From NCBI GenBank assembly GCA_964637165.1, contig CAZWVI010000012.1, positions 1 to 64,000 on the forward strand: 64,000 nucleotides of DNA, given 5' to 3'. This DNA is from CAZWVI01 sp964637165 (GTDB lineage: Bacteria; Planctomycetota; UBA1135). Below are positions 40,620 through 49,294 of the stretch, one piece after another. The notes below the pieces were generated by a model. That model was not told where the DNA came from, made no database searches, and was given only the letters and a program-made list of their open reading frames with translations. The position numbers were made by a program, and so were the translations under genes. The stretch's first letter is position 1; each line of letters opens with the position of its first letter.

Positions 40620-41378
40620 TCAAGGGTGCTTGAGTAGGTCAATAATTTTTTTGCAACATTTCTCTGGTGAAAGCCCGCTGGTGTCAACTTGATGCTCAGC
40701 ACGTGCGTATTCTTCTTCCCGTTGATCAATAAAGTTTTTGACGCGGCTGATAGTTGCTTCCTCCGCCCCGCCGATACCGGTTCCATTCTGTTTCCGGACT
40801 CGTTGAATGTAATCTTCTGGTAATGCATGCAGCCAAACCGTGTGGCAGTTCCCAAGCACGTGATCGTAAGTATTGCTTGCAGAGACGACACATCCGGGGA
40901 CGGCCAAAATGCTGTCATCATTTTGATTCAACCACTTGTCTAAGGCCTCGGATTCAGCACGCTTGTATCCCTCACTTCCTTGAAGTTCAAAGACCTCGGC
41001 AACTGTTAAGCCGGCTTGAGTGGCGACTAAGTTGCTGAGCTCAAAAAAACCTATGTTTAGCTCATTGGCTAACAAGTTGCCAATAGTGGTTTTGCCGGCG
41101 CCGCGCATTCCTAGCAGGGCAATGCGTTTTTCCGGAATTGAACATGCTTGAAGGTCGCACAATTCTCTTAAGGGAATATCAAAAGCCATTGATAACTGGG
41201 AAAGCTTGCCAATTGAAGGGTTGGCTCTTGCGCCTTCGATTTCCACCAGAAAGCGTCGGCTAAAACCGGCCAGTTGCGCCGCTTCTTGAAGAGTGTAAGA
41301 GCGCTCTAAGCGCAGATGTCGCACCTTGTGCGCTAGGGCTTCAAGAAGACGACGAGGACGTTTGGGTGGCGTTTGCAT
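40620..41378 (-). CDS. XRE helix-turn-helix regulator fused to a shikimate-kinase-like domain (BzdR/BoxR-like)
   Basis: Residues ~15-75 form an XRE-type helix-turn-helix (LRLERSYTLQEAAQLAGFSRRFLVEIE). From ~88 on there is a shikimate-kinase-like P-loop domain (ALLGMRGAGKTTIG; VFELQGSEGYKRAESEAL; VWLHALPEDYIQRVRKQNG). The same fusion occurs in BzdR/BoxR, repressors of anaerobic or aerobic benzoate pathways that bind benzoyl-CoA. The 252-residue protein lacks the 'GGG' turn of true shikimate kinases (it reads VPGCVVSAS), so it is a sensor rather than an enzyme. No aromatic catabolism genes are nearby; it converges on folE, 13 bases away. Its ligand is unknown. Confidence 0.85.
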   Translation of the reverse strand: MQTPPKRPRRLLEALAHKVRHLRLERSYTLQEAAQLAGFSRRFLVEIEGARANPSIGKLSQLSMAFDIPLRELCDLQACSIPEKRIALLGMRGAGKTTIGNLLANELNIGFFELSNLVATQAGLTVAEVFELQGSEGYKRAESEALDKWLNQNDDSILAVPGCVVSASNTYDHVLGNCHTVWLHALPEDYIQRVRKQNGTGIGGAEEATISRVKNFIDQREEEYARAEHQVDTSGLSPEKCCKKIIDLLKHP

Positions 41379-41419
41379 GGAAAATTACCTCTAGTAGGAA
41401 ATAAACCACTCAATCGCCC

Positions 41420-41824
41420 TTACAAGCCTAGATTGGCAACTTGCAGTTTCCAGACTCGATGGTGAGTCCCTTCAAGGCTTTCTATCTTGGCCGTCATGTG
41501 TAAAGTAGCCGGAAGAATACCAGGCCTAATTCGGATGGTTGACAGATCGGTTTTGCTTGCTGCGAAGCTAGCATTGAACCATCCCCAGATTAAATCCTCG
41601 GGTGATGCTTGGCCGTCATGATTGAGATCCTCGAACAATTGGTAATCAACAGCGGTTAGCAGGTTGTCATTAATGGCACTTGCTTTAACTTGAAATTCTT
41701 GCGAATTACTAAATCCTTGTTTGAATTGAATGGTCGGCTGAGAGTTTTCCGACTCAAATGGCTCTACTTCTTGTAAATTTGAACATGCTGGAAGCAAAGC
41801 CATCAGAAGAGTTATTTTGCGCAT
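41420..41824 (-). CDS. Small lipoprotein of unknown function
   Basis: From ATG 41824 the lipoprotein signal MRKITLLMALLPAC has a lipobox (LPAC). The rest (about 134 residues in all) is beta-rich with an EF-hand-like LFEDLNHDGQASPEDLIWGW. A longer frame to 41845 would start inside the upstream gene. It follows that gene by one base and is part of a three-gene minus-strand set with similar secreted proteins. Function is unknown. Confidence 0.68.
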   Translation of the reverse strand: MRKITLLMALLPACSNLQEVEPFESENSQPTIQFKQGFSNSQEFQVKASAINDNLLTAVDYQLFEDLNHDGQASPEDLIWGWFNASFAASKTDLSTIRIRPGILPATLHMTAKIESLEGTHHRVWKLQVANLGL

Positions 41825-41825
41825 C

Positions 41826-42278
41826 TTAAAAGTATAGACCTGCAATGTCGGTGTTAATGATTAAATTGCCATTAGTGTCAAATACTTTAAGTAGCACTTG
41901 ATTCGCCGAAAAAGCATTTAAGTGTTGTGCGGGAATTTTGACGCGTAAATTGCCATTGCTAGTAGTAACAAAGTCAAGTGCTTGATTCCCATTGACTTCG
42001 ACCGTGGCCGCGTTGGGGATTTGGTCATCTACTAAGTCTTTTAACTCAGGCCCTAAATCTTTGACCATTATGCGGCGGTCCAATCCGTTAGTTTTACTTG
42101 GATTGGGAACGACAATTCCAATGCCGTGCCAATGGAAGTTTAACTCGCGCTGGGGCGCTTGCAGGGCAAAGCCCCATTCTTGAACTTGAAGGCCCAAGGC
42201 GTGCCCTAATGGACTAATTAATCCGCAAGTAATAGCAATTGCGCTTAACCAAAGAAGTGTTTGTCTTAAATGTTTCAT
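41826..42278 (-). CDS. Secreted or anchored protein of unknown function
   Basis: From ATG 42278 the N-terminus MKHLRQTLLWLSAIAITCGLI is a signal or anchor segment. The remaining ~130 residues are beta-rich (DLGPELKDLVDDQIPNAATVEVNGNQAL, then RVKIPAQHLNAFSANQVLLKVFDTNGNLIINTDIAG) and look like an Ig-like or IPT-type sandwich. The stop of the upstream gene is one base away. The longer frame to 42323 would overlap that gene. Function is unknown. Confidence 0.62.
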   Translation of the reverse strand: MKHLRQTLLWLSAIAITCGLISPLGHALGLQVQEWGFALQAPQRELNFHWHGIGIVVPNPSKTNGLDRRIMVKDLGPELKDLVDDQIPNAATVEVNGNQALDFVTTSNGNLRVKIPAQHLNAFSANQVLLKVFDTNGNLIINTDIAGLYF

Positions 42279-42279
42279 G

Positions 42280-42690
42280 TTAAAAGCTTCCCGAGAAAGT
42301 GTGGTTGAAGTCGTTTTCATCAACGACGATTAATTCAAATGCATTGCCAACGCCATGTTCAGCATTGCTGGTGGTTAGCGAACCAACTTCCAAATCGTTA
42401 GTTGGAATTGGGCTGTCTGCTTTTTTGTGATTCACTAGTTGGTCGGGAGGCGAGGTGAAACCAGCCTTGTTGTCACAATCTCGATAAACACGCAATTCCG
42501 CGCTTTTAAAGAGTACCTTGGGATTGTCCGGGGCTTTAACGCGGAGCTGGTTCACCGAGAATCCACCACCAGCACTGACCGAAATGCCGGTTGCAGTTGC
42601 AACCAAATGATCGGTACTAGCCATTACGCGATTTGCTTCACAGGAACTGAGCAGCAGCACGCTTAAACTTATGAGTAGGATGTTTTTCAT
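42280..42690 (-). CDS. Small lipoprotein of unknown function
   Basis: From ATG 42690 the signal MKNILLISLSVLLLSSC has a lipobox. The mature part (about 120 residues) carries ISVSAGGGFSVNQLRVKAPDNPK and ends VVDENDFNHTFSGSF; no family is recognised. It is the first gene of the three-gene set. The frame to 42723 adds eleven residues with no support. Function is unknown. Confidence 0.65.
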   Translation of the reverse strand: MKNILLISLSVLLLSSCEANRVMASTDHLVATATGISVSAGGGFSVNQLRVKAPDNPKVLFKSAELRVYRDCDNKAGFTSPPDQLVNHKKADSPIPTNDLEVGSLTTSNAEHGVGNAFELIVVDENDFNHTFSGSF

Positions 42691-42747
42691 TTTTTGAGAG
42701 TTAATTAGCAGCCCTAATAACACGAATCACAATCTATCTTATTACGC

Positions 42748-42787
42748 AAAAAATAAAAAAAGGCTCCAGCACCGAAATGCTGGAGCC
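42748..42787 (-). terminator. Rho-independent terminator of the FG-GAP gene (minus strand)
   Basis: On the minus strand a perfect 10-bp stem (42787-42778 with 42771-42762) and six-base loop are followed by TTTTTTTATTTTTT. It lies 18 bases after the stop of the gene that ends at 42805. Confidence 0.93.
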
Positions 42788-42804
42788 CTAGTTCAGTTGT
42801 TGAT

Positions 42805-44763
42805 TTACTGAATGATGTAGGGTCCGATTACGCCCAACTTTTCATTCGCGGAGCTTAATGAAACGGCCGAGAAGTAAAGCGGTGCACCAACGGTTGATTG
42901 TCCCATGAAACTGGCTGGAACAGTCCAGTTGGCAATTGCGGTGCCATTTGCATCGGCTTGCAATTGACTGACGTACTGTGGGTTGCCTAAGCCAGTATTA
43001 CCAATGAAGCCTAGGTAGCCTTGAGTGCCGGTCTGCTGGGCGGCAAAGAAGTAGATGACTTGATTGGCCCAAGCGTAATCGGCAGTGATTTCGATGGCGG
43101 CGCCAGCGGTTGGATGACCGTCAAGAGAAAGTTCGAGTGGGTGTTCAAGAACGTCGTTGCTGACGGTGTTGGAAGTGCGGACAAAGCCACTGCGCCATTC
43201 ACCCACTTGGAAGTAAAGGGTGGCACCAGCTGGAGTGGTCGCCGGCACGTTGAAGGTGGCCGTAGTTGCGCCGCCCAACACATTGCTTTGCAGGTCGAAG
43301 TAATCGTTACCACTTGTTCCGAGGAGCGCGCCAATGTCAAGGTTGAAACCATCCGCCGAAGTACTTGGGTTGGCATTGCCACCCGCGTAGAAGTAAACGT
43401 CGGCATTTTCTTTGATTGAACTCAGAGTGAGCGTTTGTGGTTCACCTTGCATGAGTCCGCCATCGAGAGTTAGCACCATTGGACCGATGTTTGAATCAGG
43501 TGGTGAAATAACCATGGCTAGTCCCTGGCGTTTGGATGTGGCAGAGGTGCGCGGCGCTGATGCGACAAGGTCGTCAATCAGGCTCCCATTAGTGTCACCG
43601 ACAACTGCGGCGGCCCAGCCCAGTTGGCTGCCGGCGTTACCGACACTCGAAAATAATTCGGCGAGTGTTTGCATGTCATAGACTTGAATCTTGCCGGTGC
43701 CGCCGTTTCCGGGGCTGCCGAGGATCAAGTCGGCGATGCCATCAAAGTTGGCATCTGGGTGAAAACTTAAAGCGTAGCCGAGGTTGTCGCCAGCGGCGCC
43801 GTCAAAGCGTGCTTTCACATTGTCTGGAGCATTCTCCCAAACTATCGCCACGCCGTTTCCGTTGGCTGCTTCTGGTCCGCCCGCGGCGACGTAGACGTTG
43901 CCGTTATCGGTTAATGTTCCCGCGACTGAAACTCCGATTTGATCACCGGCTGAGCCCACGTAGAATAATTTTTCTCTGAGGTCTTCACCAATGTGTTTGG
44001 TAAGAACAGATGCTTTACCAGTATTGTTGGCGTAGGGAATTCCAACTAGCAATTCGTCACCGAGGGAGCCGTCGAGATCGCCGACACACGCGAGGGAGAA
44101 TCCAAACCATTGACCTACTGAACTGTTGGCAGTGCTGGCGCCAAGTACATCGCCGGCCATCAGGCTAGTGCCGTCCCAAGAAAACAATTGCACTTCGCCG
44201 GCCATTGGGGCTGTCCCGCCTGCGTTGGCGCCAATGATTCCAACGGCCAAGTCCATAGTGCCATCACCGTTGTGATCCATGCCGGCAACTGCCACGCCGA
44301 GGAGTTCGCCTTCACTGGCGCCATCGATGGTGTCGAGGCTTAGGCCGGTTGCACCATCGATTAAGTAGGCGCGACCTTGGAAGAAATGTGAGCCAGAGTA
44401 AAAGGGTGCGCCCGCAGCAAATTCAGGGACGCCGTCACCAGTGAGGTCGCCCATCGAGGTGACTGAAACTCCGAACATATCGCCAAAGTTCTCGCCGTCT
44501 ATGCGCATGATTTCACTGCCGTCGAGGCCGCTTAACATGTAAACCGAGCCGCTGTTGCGACCGTTGAAGTCAGCACCAAGGGCACCGATAAGGACGTCGT
44601 TGAGACCGTCCCCGTTTAGGTCGCCGCCGTCGGCAACGGCGTATCCAAAAGTGTCTCCGCGATTGTCGCCAGTTTGAATCCACGTTTGGACCCAATCTTG
44701 AGAATGCAGGGGAATGATGAATGTTGCCGCGGCAACAAGGCTGAGGGGTAGTAGTTTGCTCAT
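42805..44763 (-). CDS. Secreted FG-GAP beta-propeller protein
   Basis: A signal peptide (LLPLSLVAAATFIIPLHS) is followed by an integrin-like beta-propeller: FG-GAP blades repeat as 'G.SVA..GDLNGDG..D.LIGA' (GYAVADGGDLNGDGLNDVLIGA, GVSVTSMGDLTGDGVPEF, GVAVAGMDHNGDGTMDL, GFSLACVGDLDGSLGDEL, GYALSFHPDANFDGIADL, GWAAAVVGDTNGSLIDDL). About 220 C-terminal residues form two beta modules. The protein has 652 residues. It is predicted to be extracellular and to bind ligands through calcium-stabilised blades. No partner is visible. Confidence 0.88.
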   Translation of the reverse strand: MSKLLPLSLVAAATFIIPLHSQDWVQTWIQTGDNRGDTFGYAVADGGDLNGDGLNDVLIGALGADFNGRNSGSVYMLSGLDGSEIMRIDGENFGDMFGVSVTSMGDLTGDGVPEFAAGAPFYSGSHFFQGRAYLIDGATGLSLDTIDGASEGELLGVAVAGMDHNGDGTMDLAVGIIGANAGGTAPMAGEVQLFSWDGTSLMAGDVLGASTANSSVGQWFGFSLACVGDLDGSLGDELLVGIPYANNTGKASVLTKHIGEDLREKLFYVGSAGDQIGVSVAGTLTDNGNVYVAAGGPEAANGNGVAIVWENAPDNVKARFDGAAGDNLGYALSFHPDANFDGIADLILGSPGNGGTGKIQVYDMQTLAELFSSVGNAGSQLGWAAAVVGDTNGSLIDDLVASAPRTSATSKRQGLAMVISPPDSNIGPMVLTLDGGLMQGEPQTLTLSSIKENADVYFYAGGNANPSTSADGFNLDIGALLGTSGNDYFDLQSNVLGGATTATFNVPATTPAGATLYFQVGEWRSGFVRTSNTVSNDVLEHPLELSLDGHPTAGAAIEITADYAWANQVIYFFAAQQTGTQGYLGFIGNTGLGNPQYVSQLQADANGTAIANWTVPASFMGQSTVGAPLYFSAVSLSSANEKLGVIGPYIIQ

Positions 44764-44896
44764 TTACGGGAGGTGGGTCACTGGTTCTCGTGCGCAACCC
44801 AATGCAAAATCCTACCCGATAAGATGCAATTTCGCCGAAATACTTGAAGAAAAAGCTAGGCTTCTAACATTGTCCTGAGGCGGTATCCTTGGGCTG

Positions 44897-46423
44897 ATGT
44901 TCAAATTACGACCTACCCTGTTGGCATTTTCCCTGAGCGTGCTGCTCGGATTTTCTTGTGGAACCGAAAATTCTTCGCAAGTTGTTGAAAACAATAATGT
45001 TACGCAAGCTGGCCTAGCTAAGCTTGAGGACCAAGCTGAGTACCCTGGTGCTCAGTTGGCTGAAGGAATGGGCGAGGTCCAGGTAAATGTGAATTTGCGT
45101 GATAGTGGCGAGCCGGTCGAAGGAATTTTGGTGCGGATGCTGTGGAAGACTGACCGCAACGATACCGGGCGGGTTTTTAGAAAAACCAACGCTCAGGGAT
45201 TTTGCAGTTTTGAAGTGGAGGGCGGGACAGTTATTTCGAGTTTATCGGTTGAGCCGACTGGGGCGACGGCGCCCGCCGGCTTACCGATTGAGCGGCCGCT
45301 AATACCTGGGCAAATCGCCAAATTTAATTTTAAACTGGTGCCGGGCGGAATTTTATCGGGAATGGTGATTGGCGCAGACGGCGAGGCAGTGCCAAATGCA
45401 AAATTGAAGGTCTGGTATATGGAGCAGGGTGAACTTGAGCGAAATCCTGACGAGTCGGTAGATGCGAAATCTGAAGTTGGTGCTGACGGGGTGTTCACTC
45501 TAGGCGGCATGCCGGCTGGGGATTTTGTGCTAACTGCCGAGGCCGACGGAATGGTCTGCGTTCAGCGAGTTGGAGGAAAAATAAAAGAAGCCCAAGTGTT
45601 AGATGGCTTTGAATTATTCTTGGAACCGAGTAATGATTTAATGGGCATGGTTCGCTCGTCTGACGACCAGCCAGTGGAAAATGTTTTGTTGGTGGCAGGA
45701 ATGGTTGGCCGCCATGCAAAACGCAAAGAGACCCATCACCAAGCTTGCTATTACTATCCTGCGCAACAGTCTATTTTGTATTCAAAAAGTGATGGCAGTT
45801 TTGTAGTTAAAAACGTGCCAAGCTCTCAGGTTTGGGTATTAGAGGCCAAACACAAGCTTTATCAGAATGTTCGTCATCGTTTATTGCCAGGCGAAACTAT
45901 GGCCGACCTAGAGTTGCAAGGCGGCATGGCGCTGGCTGGAATTATTGTTGATGCCGAAGGAAATGCGGTTAGTAAAGCGCGGGTTTTGTTGAGTGGAGAG
46001 CAGCAGCGAGAACGTCGTTGTCAAAGGAATGGCAAGTTTGTTTTTAATGGTTTAGTTGAAGACTGGGATGCCAGTTTGGCGGTGCATAAGACTGGTTTTG
46101 CACCGGCCTACATGACTGCTTTGAAAATTGATCCAGACAGCCAGACCTTGCAGATTCAACTTAACAAGGGAACAATGCTCACCGGCAAGGTGGTCGATGA
46201 AAGTGGTGCCGGTGTTTCGGGATTGCGAATTAGTGCGCTTGACCAGCCGGGCTTGGCTGCATTTGGGTTAAATTCAACGGTAAGTGGACCGGATGGTGGG
46301 TTTTATCTACCAGACTTGGCAGCTGAGCAAAGTAGTTGGATGGTGACTGGGGCAAGCGGTGAATTAGTACGCTTTAAATGGCAGCCCAGCGATGGCGAAA
46401 TTACCATTTCCGTCGCTAAATAG
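44897..46423 (+). CDS. Lipoprotein with repeated carboxypeptidase-regulatory-like domains
   Basis: The lipoprotein signal ends LLGFSC (lipobox C21). The mature protein is a string of beta-sandwich domains: VQVNVNLRDSGEPVEGILVRM, LSGMVIGADGEAVPNAKLKV, LMGMVRSSDDQPVENVLLVA, LAGIIVDAEGNAVSKARVLL and LTGKVVDESGAGVSGLRISA, each followed by 'DG.F...GLP..' turns. Five domains are countable in 508 residues. It is similar in architecture to the protein at 10144-11178. No enzyme motif is seen. It lies 133 bases from the divergent FG-GAP gene and is followed by a weak hairpin. Confidence 0.78.
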   Translation: MFKLRPTLLAFSLSVLLGFSCGTENSSQVVENNNVTQAGLAKLEDQAEYPGAQLAEGMGEVQVNVNLRDSGEPVEGILVRMLWKTDRNDTGRVFRKTNAQGFCSFEVEGGTVISSLSVEPTGATAPAGLPIERPLIPGQIAKFNFKLVPGGILSGMVIGADGEAVPNAKLKVWYMEQGELERNPDESVDAKSEVGADGVFTLGGMPAGDFVLTAEADGMVCVQRVGGKIKEAQVLDGFELFLEPSNDLMGMVRSSDDQPVENVLLVAGMVGRHAKRKETHHQACYYYPAQQSILYSKSDGSFVVKNVPSSQVWVLEAKHKLYQNVRHRLLPGETMADLELQGGMALAGIIVDAEGNAVSKARVLLSGEQQRERRCQRNGKFVFNGLVEDWDASLAVHKTGFAPAYMTALKIDPDSQTLQIQLNKGTMLTGKVVDESGAGVSGLRISALDQPGLAAFGLNSTVSGPDGGFYLPDLAAEQSSWMVTGASGELVRFKWQPSDGEITISVAK

Positions 46424-46431
46424 AATTATTT

Positions 46432-46453
46432 CCCCTTTTAGTTAAAGGGGTTT
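46432..46453 (+). terminator. Weak hairpin after the carboxypeptidase-regulatory-like lipoprotein
   Basis: A seven-bp stem CCCCTTT/AAAGGGG (46432-46438 and 46444-46450) with a five-base loop and only three following T residues lies eight bases after the stop. It may be a weak terminator. Confidence 0.4.
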
Positions 46454-46505
46454 CATAGGAAGTCCGAAAAGGAAAGTGAGCGGCACTCGTTGCTCACGTC
46501 TTCCC

Positions 46506-46994
46506 ATGAAATTTTGCCCAATTCTCTGCCTGACCCTGGTCTGCGCTGTCTGTAGCGCTGACCTGAGGGCTGTCGAAGAGGGGCCAGATCGGGTGAATAT
46601 TTCTCCCGTTGATGAATTGGACAAACTATTGGCCCTAGATTTGAGTTGGCCACCCTTGAGACTGGATGAGCCACGCACAACATTTTCGTTTAGAGGAATG
46701 GGAGAGGGAATGACACCAATGTCCTTTCGAGCTAATGAATATCAAGAGTTCGGTTTACGCCTTCAAGCCACCGAGGGGCTTGTTTTGCCATTCATCGACT
46801 TTGGCGGCTTTGGTTGCATTTCCGGTCACATTGATGAGGGAATGCAGTTGTGGGCCGGCGCGGATTGGCAATTAAACAGACGTGAATTGTTTTGCATGTC
46901 GGCCAGCATTCAGGCCAATCCCTATGTGGGAGGAAATGGGTGGAGTGTGAATGAATCAGTGACTTTGCTGGTCAGTTACGGAATCAACTTCTAG
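46506..46994 (+). CDS. Secreted protein, possible outer-membrane protein
   Basis: From ATG 46506 the signal peptide MKFCPILCLTLVCAVCSA is clear; the frame to 46476 adds ten residues without support. The ~162-residue protein contains GLVLPFIDFGGFGCISGHID and ends SVTLLVSYGINF with a terminal aromatic residue, as in beta-barrel proteins. The family is not recognised. It precedes gspK by 48 bases on the same strand, so it might be connected with type II secretion, but this is only positional. Confidence 0.62.
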   Translation: MKFCPILCLTLVCAVCSADLRAVEEGPDRVNISPVDELDKLLALDLSWPPLRLDEPRTTFSFRGMGEGMTPMSFRANEYQEFGLRLQATEGLVLPFIDFGGFGCISGHIDEGMQLWAGADWQLNRRELFCMSASIQANPYVGGNGWSVNESVTLLVSYGINF

Positions 46995-47042
46995 ATTTTT
47001 TTGCGCCAACTTTGTGGGGTCAGATACGTCTAAAGTGTGTTC

Positions 47043-48605
47043 ATGTCTCTTTCCGCCCCTCCCCAATCCCGTCCGCGTCAGCGGGGGGTGGTGCTTATTC
47101 TCACGCTTTTCGTCATTCTGATTACCTTCGCTCTGGTAACTCAGCTCACTATTGGCACTTCCGTGGCGGCGCAAACCACTCGCAACGGGGCATCTCGTAT
47201 CCAAATGCGCGCATCTGGATTAGCCGCGGCGGAGCAGTTTTTGGATCTGTTGCGTGACGATATGGGCGGCGAGGGCGGTCTTGACGGAATGGGTACTGGC
47301 GACATGTCGGAAGGGCCTGGTGCCGGCGGCGGGGGATTTGACTCGCTTGGGCCTGCCGCCGATGAAGGCGAGGAGGGCTTTGGCGAAGAAGCAGAAGATT
47401 CTTCGAGCTCTGATTCCTTCGAAGACCAGTGGGCGCGACCGATGCGTATTCAGATGGGCGAGGTGGTAATTACCGCTTGGGCCCAAGATGAATGTTCAAA
47501 ATTTAATCTACTATGGCTCCTAGCCCAAGATGATGAAGAACGTGAACAGGCTATCGAACGCTGCACCCGCATTATCGACCGCCTGCGCGATGATTTCGAT
47601 GATGACCTGTCTCAATCCGAGGCCATGCGTATCACCGAGCAAATCATTTCTTGGCTGAATGCAGAATCGCGCGACCTCGACTATCCACAGCCGTTGCGCC
47701 ACTCGGACTCAGAAGAAGAAATTCACTCCCTGATTCTTTTCCCCGAAGAATTACTGCTGCTTGAAGACGTTTCCGAAGAACTTTACTACGACCAGTTAGT
47801 TGAAGTCGCCGGCGAAACGTGGATTGCCTACGGCCTCGAATCAGTATTCACTGTTTGGACCAACATGGCTTTTGAGCCATCCACCAATGCCGGCGACGAA
47901 GAAGCCGCGACTCCGCCAACTGGCGATACAAATTTAGGCGATCCCGCCGAACAAGAATTTGAAGCCAATCAACCACTTGAGGACCCGATTGACGAAAACG
48001 CAATCCTGCCGCAAGGCGGTTTGGCCGGCGCAGCAGAGGGTGTTTCAGAAATTGGCACGCGCATAAATATCAACACGGCCCCGCGGGCGGTGGTCGAATC
48101 ATTGCTCGACACCTATGAACTAAGCAGCAGTGTCACCGAAGCTCTTTTAGAGTTTCGAAATGAAGTCGACGAAGAGGCCCTCCTTGAACAAGAAAGCGGC
48201 GAAGTTGACAACGACATGCTCGAATTGGAAGCGGCTCTCTATGGCGACGATGAGCAAGAACCTCACAAATACTTTAAATCGTTGGAAACTCTCGAAGAGG
48301 TCGACGAGTACGCCGGTCTTGATCAAGAAGTTAAAGACAAATTGTCTGAATTGATCGGCGTTCAATCGGACGTATTCTCCGTCCTGCTCGATATTCGGGT
48401 TCCGCCAGAAGGCTGGCAGCCTGAAGAACGCTACCAAGAACCGCGCGGCCCAGTACTACGCCTACGCGGTATTTTTTGGCGCCGCAGCGGTGGCGACGGC
48501 ACCGTTCTGGTCCCAATTATTCCGTGGCACGAAGTTCCGCACTCGCGTTGGCGTCAGCCGGACTTTCAGAACCGACTGGGTATTTTTTACGCACCAGAGT
48601 TTTAA
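47043..48605 (+). CDS. gspK: Type II secretion minor pseudopilin GspK-like
   Basis: GspK caps the type II secretion pseudopilus. Seen: the prepilin-like N-terminus RQRGVVLILTLFVILITFALVTQ, helical spine, then a large domain with ECSKFNLLWLL, ITEQIISWLNAE, and the INTAPRAVVESLLD block typical of T2SK. A Gly/Asp/Glu-rich insert (about residues 75-140) follows the helix, longer than usual. Length is 520 from ATG 47043; a GTG at 47037 is two codons upstream. The C-terminus overlaps the convergent sigma-like gene by 89 bases. Other gsp genes are not adjacent; a gspE-like gene begins at 63827. Confidence 0.82.
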   Translation: MSLSAPPQSRPRQRGVVLILTLFVILITFALVTQLTIGTSVAAQTTRNGASRIQMRASGLAAAEQFLDLLRDDMGGEGGLDGMGTGDMSEGPGAGGGGFDSLGPAADEGEEGFGEEAEDSSSSDSFEDQWARPMRIQMGEVVITAWAQDECSKFNLLWLLAQDDEEREQAIERCTRIIDRLRDDFDDDLSQSEAMRITEQIISWLNAESRDLDYPQPLRHSDSEEEIHSLILFPEELLLLEDVSEELYYDQLVEVAGETWIAYGLESVFTVWTNMAFEPSTNAGDEEAATPPTGDTNLGDPAEQEFEANQPLEDPIDENAILPQGGLAGAAEGVSEIGTRININTAPRAVVESLLDTYELSSSVTEALLEFRNEVDEEALLEQESGEVDNDMLELEAALYGDDEQEPHKYFKSLETLEEVDEYAGLDQEVKDKLSELIGVQSDVFSVLLDIRVPPEGWQPEERYQEPRGPVLRLRGIFWRRSGGDGTVLVPIIPWHEVPHSRWRQPDFQNRLGIFYAPEF

Positions 48606-49221
48606 TCTCTTTTCGCGCTAACTTTAATTGGCGCGGAACTTCTAGCCAACCAAGCAAGCGATGCACCAAGCGCGCTTCAACTCCAATGATGTTCGCGCAT
48701 TTATGAGAATGCAACTTGTGCAAAATACGCCGCACGCGGCAGGCCAAATTTTCATAATCCTGGTCATCGGTTAGCTCACGATAAAGTGAACTTAAGTGAA
48801 CGCGCATTTGGCGATGAGTCCAACCCAAAGATTTAGCAATTCTGGCCGGGTGCCCATCACAACCATCAAACATCGCCACCCATTCGGTCCACTCAAGCGG
48901 AAGTCGCTCGACATCTTGGAAGGCAAACTCACCACCGACGACTTCTTGAACTTTGTCAAATGGTGTGTAGCTACGACGTCCGCGCTCGAATTCCATATAG
49001 AGAGCGTGGCGCAGCGCCCGCGTCCAATTCTTTTCACTTTCAAGATCGGCACCCTTGCCGAGCCGCAGCCAAATTGTGCCCATGCAGGTGTCGAGAACGC
49101 CCTCGGCATTGAAGTTGGGCGCGTAGCCAGTGAGCCTCAACCAAAAGTTAACGCGGTGAATCATAATCGGCAATAAATGTGCCGGAATAGAGGCATGAGC
49201 CTCATCGGGGTAGCGGGCCAT
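48517..49221 (-). CDS. Sigma-factor-like helix-turn-helix protein (uncertain)
   Basis: The 234-residue protein is not assigned to a named family. It has a C-terminal helix-turn-helix pattern, HPARIAKSLGWTHRQMRVHLSSLYREL (around residues 120-150), like sigma-70 region 4. The preceding helical part (LDTCMGTIWLRLGKGADLESEKNWTRALRHALYMEFERGRR) could correspond to region 2. If so it would be a divergent extracytoplasmic-function-like sigma factor. The stop lies inside the 3' end of gspK (89-base convergent overlap), and the divergent purA start is 74 bases from its ATG. Confidence that it is a real gene is good; the function is an inference. Confidence 0.6.
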   Translation of the reverse strand: MARYPDEAHASIPAHLLPIMIHRVNFWLRLTGYAPNFNAEGVLDTCMGTIWLRLGKGADLESEKNWTRALRHALYMEFERGRRSYTPFDKVQEVVGGEFAFQDVERLPLEWTEWVAMFDGCDGHPARIAKSLGWTHRQMRVHLSSLYRELTDDQDYENLACRVRRILHKLHSHKCANIIGVEARLVHRLLGWLEVPRQLKLARKEIKTLVRKKYPVGSESPADANASAELRATE

Positions 49222-49294
49222 GACGCTAAGATATGCATATCCCTCTTAGTGGGGCACCCCAAACAAAGAAAATTTCGCCCGAGCTCACAAAAAA

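Noticed and set aside
40620..41378. Shikimate kinase (aroK) call for the XRE fusion protein
   Set aside because: The enzyme's GGG turn is missing, and the N-terminal DNA-binding domain points to a sensor-regulator.
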